The notes beneath the pieces were generated by a model. It was not told the origin of the DNA. It saw only the letters and a list, made by a program, of their open reading frames with translations, and made no database searches. From contig CALFSY010000242.1 in NCBI GenBank assembly GCA_937916365.1, forward strand, positions 1 to 8,066: a stretch of DNA of 8,066 nt, read 5' to 3'. Below, one piece after another: positions 1 through 6,669 of this stretch; position 1 is the first letter of the stretch; each line of letters starts with the position of its first letter. Position numbers and translations under genes: made by a program. This DNA is from an uncultured Jannaschia sp. GTDB taxonomy: Bacteria; Pseudomonadota; Alphaproteobacteria; Rhodobacterales; Rhodobacteraceae.

Positions 1-1272
1 GGTAAGCGTCTTAATATGGTGGTGTGCGTTGGTCACACGCTGTGCCAACCTTGCGGTATCAAGACGCCGCTTAAGTTTGCCCAAATCATCACGCCCACGA
101 CGAATCATGCCATGCAAAACAGATGGGATCAGACGCGCCGCGTTCTGTGCAAAAGTCAAACGGTTGCGCGACATCATGTGGTCAAGCGCGGGGTGCAAAC
201 GGCCCGCCGCCCAGCCCAAACGTTGGCGACCATCCTGGCTTATTCGGCGCAAAGCGGGGATCAGGCTTAGGGCGGCAAGGTCAAGCCTTTGGCGGGCTGT
301 ATCCAACAACCGTTCGGGGCGGGGTAAGGCACGGCCCAAATCGGTCATCCGTTGTCGCCGCGCGGTTAGCGTTTGCATTATGCCACGGTGCAAAATCGTT
401 TCTTGCCCGCGTATGGTATTTAATAGATCCAGCCGCACGGGAACAGCCCTTTCCGCCGCCGCTGTTGGGGTGGGTGCGCGCCAATCGGCGGCAAAATCAA
501 TCAACGTGGTATCGGTTTCATGCCCCACGGCAGAGATCAGCGGAATAACGCTTTCCGCCGCCGCGCGCACAACGTTTTCTTCGTTAAATGCCCAAAGATC
601 CTCTACCGATCCGCCGCCGCGCGCCACGATCAATAAATCCGGCCGGGGGATCGCGCCATTATGGGGTAGCGCGTTAAAACCACGTATGGCGTTTGTCACC
701 TCAGGCGCGGCACGATCACCCTGCACAGCAACGGGCCAGATCAACACCTGTCGCGGAAACCGGTCGCGCAAGCGATGCAAAATATCGCGAATAACAGCAC
801 CGGAGGGTGACGTCACAACCCCGATCACATCGGGCAAAAAAGGTAGGGGTTTTTTGCCCGCTGCATCGAAAAGCCCTTCAGCCGCCAACATTGCACGGCG
901 TTTTTCCAACATCGCCATTAATGCACCCATCCCCGCAGGGCGCAAATCGTCGATAATAAGTTGATATTTCGATTGACCTACAAAGGTGGTTAAGCGACCG
1001 GTGGCCACAACCTCCATCCCTTCTTCGGGGGGTTGGGTTAGGCGGGCTGCAACACCTTTCCAAATGACCGCGGACAGAACGCTGCGGTCATCTTTTAGGT
1101 CTAAGTAAAGATGCCCAGATCGCGGGCGCGATAATCGCCCAATTTCGCCACGCACACGCACATGGGAAAACGACGTTTCGATGGTTCGTTTAAGCGCGCC
1201 TGAAATTTCGCTGACGGAAAATTCCGGCGCATTATCGGGGGATGGAGCGGTGTCTTCGATCAAATCATCCAT
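1..1272 (-). CDS. xseA: Exodeoxyribonuclease VII large subunit (3' end outside window)
   Basis: Large, catalytic subunit of exonuclease VII, which with XseB digests single-stranded DNA from both ends in DNA repair and recombination. The frame is open from an ATG at 1272 to the window edge, giving 424 residues without a stop. E. coli XseA has about 456, so only the C-terminal tip is missing. Residues about 17-112 form the N-terminal OB-fold (start FSVSEIS, with VRGEIGRLSRPRSGHLYLDL). The catalytic domain follows: GVVTSPSGAVIRDIL (151-165), RGGGSVEDLWAFNEE (218-232) and AVGHETDTTLIDF (248-260), then ADWRAPTPTAAAE. D163, R218, H251 and D254 sit where the family has its essential Asp, Arg, His and Asp. 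Residues about 280-424 are the Arg-rich, helical, coiled-coil region. The gene lies 3 bases after the isomerase gene (TGA TAA ATG) with no clear ribosome-binding site, so its translation is probably coupled to it. No xseB is visible. Confidence 0.96.
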   Translation of the reverse strand, partial: MDDLIEDTAPSPDNAPEFSVSEISGALKRTIETSFSHVRVRGEIGRLSRPRSGHLYLDLKDDRSVLSAVIWKGVAARLTQPPEEGMEVVATGRLTTFVGQSKYQLIIDDLRPAGMGALMAMLEKRRAMLAAEGLFDAAGKKPLPFLPDVIGVVTSPSGAVIRDILHRLRDRFPRQVLIWPVAVQGDRAAPEVTNAIRGFNALPHNGAIPRPDLLIVARGGGSVEDLWAFNEENVVRAAAESVIPLISAVGHETDTTLIDFAADWRAPTPTAAAERAVPVRLDLLNTIRGQETILHRGIMQTLTARRQRMTDLGRALPRPERLLDTARQRLDLAALSLIPALRRISQDGRQRLGWAAGRLHPALDHMMSRNRLTFAQNAARLIPSVLHGMIRRGRDDLGKLKRRLDTARLAQRVTNAHHHIKTLT

Positions 1273-1275
1273 TTA

Positions 1276-1959
1276 TCAAAGCCATGCTGCATAATCAGAT
1301 ACCAATAGATGGGTGGGTGGGGTGTCTTCCTCAACCTGGGCAAAGCGGCCAAGGGGGTCTTTGAACCAATTATCCGTTTCATCATTATTGACGGTTGAAA
1401 CCTCGCCAATCAAAACATCGCCGCCTTCACCCCAAAAGGCATGCCAATCGCCCGGCATCAATGTTACACTTTCGCCTGGCGCCAACAACAATACCTCACC
1501 TGCGTAAAAGGTATGGGTCAAACCATCGCGCAATACTGTGCCGCCTGTTTTATCATCAAATGATCCATCGGGCGCAGACCCATAAAGCTGTATCGCCAAC
1601 GTCGCCCCGCCGCGGTTAATAATATCTTCGGCCTTCAAATAATGGCTGTGCATTGGGCTGATTTGATTTTGGCGGGATATTAACAGTTTTTCCGCATAAC
1701 ACATGCCACGGCCCTGCTGTAAATCGGTTAGCCGCCCATTGCGCAGTGTAAACAGAAACAAACCCAGATTATCAAAATCAGATTCGCCATAGTCGGTAAT
1801 ATCCCATCCTAGACGACCGGTTACGATAGGGTCGATATGGCCACGTTGGGCGATCATATCAGCGGGCGACCAATAGGCAAAGGGCGGCAGAATAAACCCG
1901 AAAGATCGGATAAAAGTATCTGCCTCGGCCATGATTTCATTGATGGTCGATCGTTTCAT
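1276..1959 (-). CDS. D-lyxose isomerase-type cupin sugar isomerase
   Basis: A 227-residue protein matching the D-lyxose ketol-isomerase family (Lyx_isomer, PF07385). Members are metal-dependent cupin enzymes interconverting D-lyxose and D-xylulose, often also D-mannose and D-fructose, in the cytoplasm. The start MKRSTINEIM and the stretch LPPFAYW (24-30) are typical of the family. The metal site is intact by pattern: His104 and His106 in PMHSHYLKAEDIINRGG, Glu111, and His173 in LMPGDWHAFWGEGG. The family's closing GEVSTVNND motif is at 186-193, and the length is usual. The ATG at 1959 is chosen because the N-terminus fits the family; an AAAGGG stretch lies about 12 bases upstream, rather far for a ribosome-binding site. 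No sugar transporter, kinase or regulator is adjacent, so the natural substrate cannot be read from context. The downstream partner is xseA, almost touching. Family certain enough; substrate is inference. Confidence 0.85.
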   Translation of the reverse strand: MKRSTINEIMAEADTFIRSFGFILPPFAYWSPADMIAQRGHIDPIVTGRLGWDITDYGESDFDNLGLFLFTLRNGRLTDLQQGRGMCYAEKLLISRQNQISPMHSHYLKAEDIINRGGATLAIQLYGSAPDGSFDDKTGGTVLRDGLTHTFYAGEVLLLAPGESVTLMPGDWHAFWGEGGDVLIGEVSTVNNDETDNWFKDPLGRFAQVEEDTPPTHLLVSDYAAWL

Positions 1960-2108
1960 GGCGCGCGCGGGCCCTTTCGATTTTCATAATCACAAATCGT
2001 AATATACCACCCAAAGATAAAGCAAGAGGCAGGCGTCCATCTTGGTTGCGCCCACACAGACACGTTGTAGTGGGGGGGCAGATAATTTTGATAAATTGGA
2101 TCATTCCG
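1960..2108. promoter_or_regulatory. Divergent spacer between the isomerase-xseA pair and the antiporter gene
   Basis: This 149-base spacer must hold the outward promoters of both sides, unless the antiporter starts further upstream. For the minus-strand genes a TATATT hexamer (plus-strand AATATA, 2001-2006) is a fair -10 candidate about 42 bases before the isomerase ATG, but no good -35 lies at the right spacing. Next to the isomerase start is an alternating GC stretch (1961-1969) beside a GGGCCC palindrome. On the antiporter side there is a run of seven G (2072-2078) and no convincing promoter. Assignments are tentative. Confidence 0.35.
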
Positions 2109-4076
2109 ATGGATGGTATGCTTTTACAGACCTTGATCTACCTTGGCGCGATGATCATCGCTGTGCCAATTTCGGTGCGCCTGGGTCTTGGGTCGGTGTT
2201 GGGATATTTAATTGCGGGGATTATGATTGGCCCGATTTTGGGTCTTGTGGGGGCCGAAACCGCAGATTTGCAACATTATGCCGAATTTGGCGTGGTTTTA
2301 ATGTTGTTTGTCATTGGGTTAGAGCTGGACCCACGTGCATTGTGGGATATGCGCCGCAACCTGTTTGGTTTGGGCGGGGCACAGATTGTGGGCTCGGCGG
2401 CGATCATCGCATGTGGGGCGCTCATTCTTGGGCTTGGGGTGCAGATGTCGGTGGCGATTGGATTAACGCTTACGCTGTCATCTACGGCTATTGTTTTGCA
2501 AACACTTAATGAAAAATCATTGATGCAAACGAATGGCGGGCGCTCATCATTTGCGGTTCTATTAAGCCAGGACATCGCGGTTATCCCAATTCTGGCATTC
2601 CTACCCCTATTGGCAACGGGATCATTGATGCGCCTTGCCGAAGATGGATCAATCCAACGTGCATCGGTAGAGGATCACCACCACACCCTATCCCTTGTCG
2701 AAGGGTTGCCAGGTTGGGGTGTAACACTTGTGACCTTAGGGGCGGTTGCCGTTGTGATTATAGCCGGGCGTTATCTTTCGTCATACCTGTTTCGGTTTAT
2801 TCATATGTCGCGGTTGCGGGAAATGTATACCGCCGTGGCGTTGGCGATCGTTGTGGGCATTGCAGTTTTAATGATCCTTGTGGGTCTTAGCCCGGCGCTT
2901 GGTGCGTTTGTCGCCGGCGTTGTGTTGGCAAATTCAGAATTTCGCCATGAATTAGAGGCCAGTATCGAACCTTTCAAAGGTCTGTTGCTGGGGCTTTTTT
3001 TCATCACGGTGGGCGCGGGCATTCAATTCGACGTTTTGTTTGCCGACTTTTTAACAATCTTAGGGCTAAGTCTGGCGTTGATGATTGCCAAAGGTCTGGT
3101 TTTATTTGGTGTCGCGGTTGCCTTTGGCGTCAAGGGCACCGATCGTTGGTTGTTCACATTGGGCTTGGCGCAAGCGGGGGAGTTTGGGTTTGTCCTCGTG
3201 TCCTTTGGGCTGCAACAATCGGTATTTCCAGAACATATTTCGGAAATCTTGCTTCTTGTCATAGCGATTAGCATGTTGCTAACGCCATTGGCGTTTATTC
3301 TTTACGAAGGCTTACGGCGAACCCTACGCGATCAGGATGAAACGTCCGAGCCTGATGAAATCGACGATCAGGCCCCCGTTATCATTGCCGGGATTGGGCG
3401 GTTTGGGCAGGTGGTTAACCGGATGGTCCGTGCCTCGGGGTTTAACACAGTTGTTTTGGACAGCGATCTTTCGATCATCCAACTTATGCGGCGGTTTGGG
3501 TTCAAAGGATATTTCGGCGACCCAACACGCCCCGATTTGTTAGAAGCGGCAGGTTTTTCCACCGCCAAGGCATTGGTCGTGGCCGTTGACGACCGCAAAG
3601 CCGCAACCGATCTTGTGCGTTATGCGCGGCGAACGCGGCCCGATTTGGCCATCACAGCGCGAGCCAATGACCGGTTGCATGTTTATGAATTGTATGAGGC
3701 CGGCGCAAACCATATCGTGCGAGAAATGTTTGACAGTTCTCTGCGCGCGGCGCGGTATGTTCTTGAGGATATGGGATTATCCGATTACGAAGCGCGGGAA
3801 CTTGAGCTAACATTTTACCGCCATGATCGGCAAAATTTACGGGCCTTGGCCGAGGTTTGGAAACCCGGGATCCCAGTCACCGAAAACGAGGCTTATGTGA
3901 CTCTGGCAAAAGAATTGAACGCCAATCTTGAAACTGCGCTGGTTTCCCAACTTGACGAAATGCACAACGGATCGTCGTCTGAGGATACAAAACCTGCAAG
4001 TGGGGCAGATACCGTATCGGACGGTAAAATGCTGGGCAGGCTCGCGCCACGGCGACCCGGTGGATATGAATCTTAG
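2109..4076 (+). CDS. KefB/KefC-type monovalent cation:proton antiporter (CPA2 family) with RCK domain
   Basis: Inner-membrane antiporter of the CPA2 family, related to the E. coli glutathione-gated K+ efflux systems KefB and KefC, which acidify the cytoplasm during electrophile stress. From ATG 2109 it has 655 residues. Residues about 5-400 form the Na_H_Exchanger domain with some 12 membrane segments: RLGLGSVLGYLIAG (24-37), FVIGLELDP (67-75), FAVLLSQDIAVIP (148-160; Q154-D155 at the ion site) and HELEASIEPFKGLLLGLFF (280-298). Residues 422-545 are the RCK (TrkA-N) nucleotide-binding domain with GIGRFGQ (428-434), the acidic strand end VVLDSD, and YFGDPTRPDLL. The last 35 residues look disordered. 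The frame stays open 21 codons upstream to a TTG at 2046, and TTG 2088 has a better-placed G-rich stretch; ATG 2109 is preferred because MDGMLLQTLIYLG aligns with the KefC start. No KefF/KefG partner is beside it, so glutathione gating is inferred only. Its end overlaps cobT by 4 bases. Confidence 0.92.
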   Translation: MDGMLLQTLIYLGAMIIAVPISVRLGLGSVLGYLIAGIMIGPILGLVGAETADLQHYAEFGVVLMLFVIGLELDPRALWDMRRNLFGLGGAQIVGSAAIIACGALILGLGVQMSVAIGLTLTLSSTAIVLQTLNEKSLMQTNGGRSSFAVLLSQDIAVIPILAFLPLLATGSLMRLAEDGSIQRASVEDHHHTLSLVEGLPGWGVTLVTLGAVAVVIIAGRYLSSYLFRFIHMSRLREMYTAVALAIVVGIAVLMILVGLSPALGAFVAGVVLANSEFRHELEASIEPFKGLLLGLFFITVGAGIQFDVLFADFLTILGLSLALMIAKGLVLFGVAVAFGVKGTDRWLFTLGLAQAGEFGFVLVSFGLQQSVFPEHISEILLLVIAISMLLTPLAFILYEGLRRTLRDQDETSEPDEIDDQAPVIIAGIGRFGQVVNRMVRASGFNTVVLDSDLSIIQLMRRFGFKGYFGDPTRPDLLEAAGFSTAKALVVAVDDRKAATDLVRYARRTRPDLAITARANDRLHVYELYEAGANHIVREMFDSSLRAARYVLEDMGLSDYEARELELTFYRHDRQNLRALAEVWKPGIPVTENEAYVTLAKELNANLETALVSQLDEMHNGSSSEDTKPASGADTVSDGKMLGRLAPRRPGGYES

Positions 4077-5095
4077 GTGGTGTTGGTTACGCCTGCCTCT
4101 GTGAAACTTGCCATATCGGAATGGCAGGCAAGCGCCCCTTTTAGAATTTGAAGCGCCAGCGCCGCGCCGGATCCTTCGCCCAATCGCATGCCAAGCGACA
4201 AAAGCGGCGTTTTACCCAACTGGCCCAACAACGCAGCATGGGCATTTTCGGCTGAAACGTGGCCGGCCACCGCATGATCCAACGCCCCGGGCATCGCATG
4301 ATCCAAAACGGCGGCGGCGGCGGTGCAAATAAACCCATCCAGAATAACCGGAATCCGATATGCACGGGCACCGGCAATGGCGCCGGCCATCGCCGCAATT
4401 TCCCGCCCCCCTAGACACCGCAAGGCATCAAGCGCGTTTTGCCGTGCAGCGGGATTCGCGGCTAACCCAGCTGCAACTGCGTTAATTTTGGCGGAATATC
4501 CCGTGTCGTCAACGCCCGTTCCACGGCCAGCCCAATCTGTTGGATGTCCGCCGTATAATGCTAACGCAATGGCGGCGGCGGCGGTTGTATTACCAATACC
4601 CATTTCACCGGTCACCAACACATCAGCCCGCGCGTCAACCGATGACCACCCCATTTCTATCGCGGATAAAAATTCCCCTTCGGTCATGGCGGGGCCTTGG
4701 GTGAAATCCGCCGTGGGGGTGTCCAACGCCAGGGGAATAACCGAAAGAGAAGCCCCCGCAAGGTTACAAAGCTGATTTATCGCTGCGCCCCCGGCCTTAA
4801 AGTTTTGGACCATTTGTGCGGTTACGTCGGGGGGAAACGCACTAACCCCTCGCGCGGCGACACCATGGTTTCCGGCGAAAACAATAACCTGGGGGTTGGA
4901 AATGCGCGGGCGTGGATCACCGCGCCACGCGGCATACCAAATTGCAAGGTCTTCTAATCGACCCAAAGCACCAGGGGGTTTGGTTAGGGTTTCGTTACGT
5001 TGTTGCGCATCGGCACAGGCGCGATCATCTGGTTCAGGGGCTGCACGCAGGGCTGCCAAAAAATCGGCGCGTGTTGATGGGGCCGGAATTGTCAT
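4073..5095 (-). CDS. cobT: Nicotinate-nucleotide-dimethylbenzimidazole phosphoribosyltransferase
   Basis: Transfers ribose phosphate from nicotinate mononucleotide to 5,6-dimethylbenzimidazole, giving alpha-ribazole 5'-phosphate for the lower ligand of cobalamin. It is the CobT of Salmonella (CobU in Pseudomonas denitrificans), not the cobaltochelatase subunit also called CobT. The protein has 340 residues, the usual length. Family motifs in order: TKPPGALGRLE (38-48), FAGNHGV (73-79), GEMGIGNTTAAA (163-174), LGGREIAAMAGA (228-239), ILDGFI (251-256) and MRLGEGSGAAL (303-313). Glu307 matches the catalytic Glu317 of the Salmonella enzyme. The reading frame stays open another 84 codons upstream across the cobS start, but that part has no family resemblance; ATG 5095 has an AGAAAG stretch about 8 bases before it and gives a normal N-terminus. 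It is divergent from cobS and converges on the antiporter gene. Confidence 0.96.
   Translation of the reverse strand: MTIPAPSTRADFLAALRAAPEPDDRACADAQQRNETLTKPPGALGRLEDLAIWYAAWRGDPRPRISNPQVIVFAGNHGVAARGVSAFPPDVTAQMVQNFKAGGAAINQLCNLAGASLSVIPLALDTPTADFTQGPAMTEGEFLSAIEMGWSSVDARADVLVTGEMGIGNTTAAAAIALALYGGHPTDWAGRGTGVDDTGYSAKINAVAAGLAANPAARQNALDALRCLGGREIAAMAGAIAGARAYRIPVILDGFICTAAAAVLDHAMPGALDHAVAGHVSAENAHAALLGQLGKTPLLSLGMRLGEGSGAALALQILKGALACHSDMASFTEAGVTNTT
4091..4129 (+). repeat. Inverted repeat inside the end of cobT, possible terminator for the antiporter transcript
   Basis: GCCTGCC (4091-4097) and GGCAGGC (4123-4129) are perfect 7-base inverted arms. A second hairpin, TGCCAT (4109-4114) and ATGGCA (4121-4126), is an alternative that shares the right arm. 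A CCCCTTTT stretch follows at 4136-4142. It starts 15 bases after the antiporter stop, within cobT codons. The T run is 10 or more bases from the stem, so this is not a textbook intrinsic terminator. Confidence 0.3.
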
Positions 5096-5181
5096 TATAA
5101 ATCTTTCTAGTGCAGGCGCCGATTTATGTGCTTTAGCTGCATCAAACCATCTTTGAACCGTGACAGAAAGACCCATAAACC
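5096..5181. promoter_or_regulatory. Divergent spacer between cobT and cobS
   Basis: An 86-base gap with both start codons facing outward. Purine-rich candidates for ribosome binding are present on each side: AGAAAG before cobT on the minus strand (plus-strand CTTTCT, 5103-5108) and AGAAAG at 5165-5170 before cobS, 11 bases from its ATG. No hexamer pair at good spacing stands out as a promoter. The gap is too short to hold a typical cobalamin riboswitch and I see no B12-box-like sequence. Confidence 0.35.
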
Positions 5182-5949
5182 ATGGCATATCGCCCCCTTT
5201 GGCTGCACTGGCGTGATTTTGCCAACGCTTTGGCCTTGCTAACACGATTACCGGCGCCGGGGGCAGATGGTGCGCATAATGCAAGATCGGTTTGGGCCTG
5301 GCCTTTGGTGGGGGCCGTGGTGGGTGTGTTGGCCACATGCGGGGCATTAAGTGCGCTTTGGATCGGGGCGTCTTACACCCTTGCGGCGGGGGGGGCGATT
5401 GCCATCGGAATTATTGTCACAGGGGCACTGCACGAAGACGGCCTGGCCGATGTCGCCGATGGTATTGGGGGGGGCGCAACCCCCAAACAACGCTTAGACA
5501 TTATGCGCGACAGCCGGATCGGTAGTTTTGGTGTAATCGCCTTAGCCTTGACACTTGGATTGAAATGGGACGTGTTGGTAGACCTTTTTCAAACAGGTAT
5601 GATATGGCAGGCCTTAATCATACCCGCGATGATAAGCCGTGCCGCAATGGCAATAACCATGGCAAATTTACCCTTTGCGCGCACCACCGGCCTTGCCCAC
5701 CAGATCGGACATCCCGATTTAGGGTGGGCCGGTTTTGGGGCGGCCATTTCGATTTTCTGCGCAATGATTTTCATAGGAACGTTTGCAATCATTGCCGCCC
5801 TTGTGGCAGGGATCATTGCGTTTGGCATGGGGCGACTTGCGCACCACAAAATCGGCGGTCAAACCGGCGACGTATTGGGCGCCACACAAATTTTAACAGA
5901 AACAGGAATTCTTATAACATTTTCCATTTGGCAAGGATCAGCGATTTAA
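5182..5949 (+). CDS. cobS: Adenosylcobinamide-GDP ribazoletransferase (cobalamin synthase)
   Basis: Integral membrane enzyme that joins alpha-ribazole (or its phosphate) to adenosylcobinamide-GDP, the step that assembles the nucleotide loop of adenosylcobalamin. The name follows Salmonella; the Pseudomonas denitrificans name is CobV, and it is not the cobaltochelatase CobS. At 255 residues it is close to the E. coli protein (247). Diagnostic stretches: GALHEDGLADVADGIGGG (81-98), an acidic motif expected to bind metal and substrate, RDSRIGSFG (109-117) and GGQTGDVLGA (225-234). Hydrophobic spans near 38-60, 66-82, 112-125, 142-160, 183-215 and 230-248 fit a multi-pass protein. ATG 5182 is the natural start, since MAYRPLWLHWRDFANALALLTRLP resembles other CobS N-termini. 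It supplies the step after CobT, which lies head to head with it; other cob genes are not in view. Confidence 0.95.
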   Translation: MAYRPLWLHWRDFANALALLTRLPAPGADGAHNARSVWAWPLVGAVVGVLATCGALSALWIGASYTLAAGGAIAIGIIVTGALHEDGLADVADGIGGGATPKQRLDIMRDSRIGSFGVIALALTLGLKWDVLVDLFQTGMIWQALIIPAMISRAAMAITMANLPFARTTGLAHQIGHPDLGWAGFGAAISIFCAMIFIGTFAIIAALVAGIIAFGMGRLAHHKIGGQTGDVLGATQILTETGILITFSIWQGSAI

Positions 5950-5978
5950 GAGGTTTCAAAACGACCCCTTAGCCCAAA

Positions 5979-6015
5979 ACATTTTTCACCGCCGCGCCGA
6001 TTTCTTTGAAAATGT
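5979..6015 (-). terminator. Weak inverted repeat between converging cobS and carD
   Basis: ACATTTTTCA (5979-5988) and TGAAAATGT (6007-6015) pair with one bulged base around an 18-base GC-rich loop. It lies just beyond the carD stop and 30 bases after the cobS stop, the place where terminators of both genes are expected. The stem is AT-rich and in the carD direction only a short TTTT follows, so it is a weak candidate. Confidence 0.25.
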
Positions 6016-6020
6016 CCCGC

Positions 6021-6533
6021 CTAGGCCGCACGCGCCATAAGAACGGCATCAACCTGTTGTTGCGCGCCGCTTTCGTCTAAGCCTTTGATAGCGGCCAATT
6101 CCCGCGTTAGCCGTTCTAGCGCCGCTTCGTAAAGCTGACGTTCAGAATAGGATTGTTCGCGCTGATCGTCTGCACGGTGTAAATCACGCACCACCTCAGC
6201 AATCGAAATAAGATCGCCGGAATGAATTTTTTGTTCATATTCCTGTGCACGGCGCGACCACATTGCGCGTTTGACCCGCGCCTTACCCTTTAAGGTAGTC
6301 ATCGCTTTTGACACCACATCGGGCGAGCTTAGCGAACGCATCCCGATTTCCGTTGCTTTTGCGGTGGGCACGCGTAACGTCATTTTATCTTTTTCAAAAG
6401 AAATAACGAAAAGTTCAAGTTTCAAACCAGCGATTTCTTGTTCCTCGATCGATACGATCTGACCAACCCCATGGGCAGGATAAACAACATAGTCGTTTGG
6501 ACGGAACTGTTGAATTTTTCTGGATTTTGACAT
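6021..6533 (-). CDS. carD: CarD family RNA polymerase-binding transcriptional regulator
   Basis: CarD/CdnL proteins bind the RNA polymerase beta subunit and the upstream edge of the -10 element and change the stability of open promoter complexes. In Rhodobacter sphaeroides CarD activates many promoters that lack T at position -7. This copy has 170 residues. The N-terminal RNA-polymerase-interacting (Tudor-like) domain covers about 10-70, with DYVVYPAHGVGQIVSIE (14-30), LFVISFEKDKMTLRVP (41-56) and GMRSLSSPD (64-72). The C-terminal helical DNA-binding domain covers about 75-165, with RAMWSRRAQEYEQKI (89-103); Trp92 fits the conserved tryptophan that wedges into the -10 minor groove. The frame is open to an ATG at 6596, but ATG 6533 has a strong GGAAGGT ribosome-binding site 5-6 bases upstream and gives the family N-terminus. 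It follows fdxA on the same strand after a 361-base spacer, so it likely has its own promoter. Confidence 0.96.
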   Translation of the reverse strand: MSKSRKIQQFRPNDYVVYPAHGVGQIVSIEEQEIAGLKLELFVISFEKDKMTLRVPTAKATEIGMRSLSSPDVVSKAMTTLKGKARVKRAMWSRRAQEYEQKIHSGDLISIAEVVRDLHRADDQREQSYSERQLYEAALERLTRELAAIKGLDESGAQQQVDAVLMARAA

Positions 6534-6607
6534 GTCACCTTCCTTTTTCTTTTTGGCGGCGACGCCGTCTGAACGGGCACACCAGGGCACGGTCAATCAC
6601 AAAGAAC

Positions 6608-6635
6608 AGCGTAAAATTACGCGTGTGAACATCAA
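6608..6635 (-). promoter_or_regulatory. Candidate carD promoter
   Basis: On the minus strand TTGATG (6635-6630) and TACGCT (6613-6608) are separated by 16 bases, giving -35 and -10 candidates with transcription starting near 6601 and a leader of about 68 bases. The -10 keeps T at its last position. The palindrome GCGTAAAATTACGC (6609-6622) covers the -10, so a protein bound there would block polymerase. In Rhodobacter sphaeroides CarD represses its own promoter; whether that applies here is inference. Confidence 0.35.
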
Positions 6636-6655
6636 GATTTTGCCGAGTATCTGAT

Positions 6656-6669
6656 GGGTTTGGAAACCC
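6656..6669. repeat. Palindrome GGGTTT-GG-AAACCC upstream of carD
   Basis: Two perfect 6-base arms around GG. If the candidate carD promoter at 6608-6635 is right, its centre lies about 60 bases before the transcription start, a usual place for an activator site. No protein can be assigned. Confidence 0.3.

Noticed and set aside
29..964. 311-codon plus-strand open frame opposite xseA.
   Set aside because: The minus strand encodes a clear XseA with all motifs; the plus-strand product is an Arg/Ser-rich shadow with no recognisable domain.
1937..1987. Upstream ATG at 1987 in another frame, overlapping the isomerase start, as a possible leader peptide.
   Set aside because: It runs 16 codons into the isomerase gene without its own clear ribosome-binding site or a codon pattern suggesting attenuation.
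2385..2420. Antiporter regulatory loop has Ser where E. coli KefC has Asp264 (examined at residues 280-291, HELEASIEPFKG).
   Set aside because: KefB-type proteins also read HELE and lack that Asp, so this is ordinary variation, not a lost regulatory residue.
4271..4306. Twelve-base direct repeat CGCATGATCCAA with a 24-base period in cobT.
   Set aside because: It encodes LDHA twice in a region of normal CobT length; typical CobT proteins have ALDH at the second place, so there is no inserted duplication.
5096..5347. The cobT frame stays open 84 codons upstream, antisense to the start of cobS.
   Set aside because: The extra residues are Pro/Arg-rich with no family similarity, and ATG 5095 gives the normal CobT N-terminus and length. 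The open frame is a by-product of cobS codon use.
5956..6046. Out-of-frame minus-strand peptide ending KEIGAAVKNVLG just past carD, suggesting a frameshifted CarD tail.
   Set aside because: CarD already has the expected length near 170 residues and a usual ending, so the peptide is more likely chance.
6534..6596. Longer carD reading frame from ATG 6596.
   Set aside because: ATG 6533 has a strong ribosome-binding site and the usual CarD N-terminus; the 21 extra residues cover that binding site.
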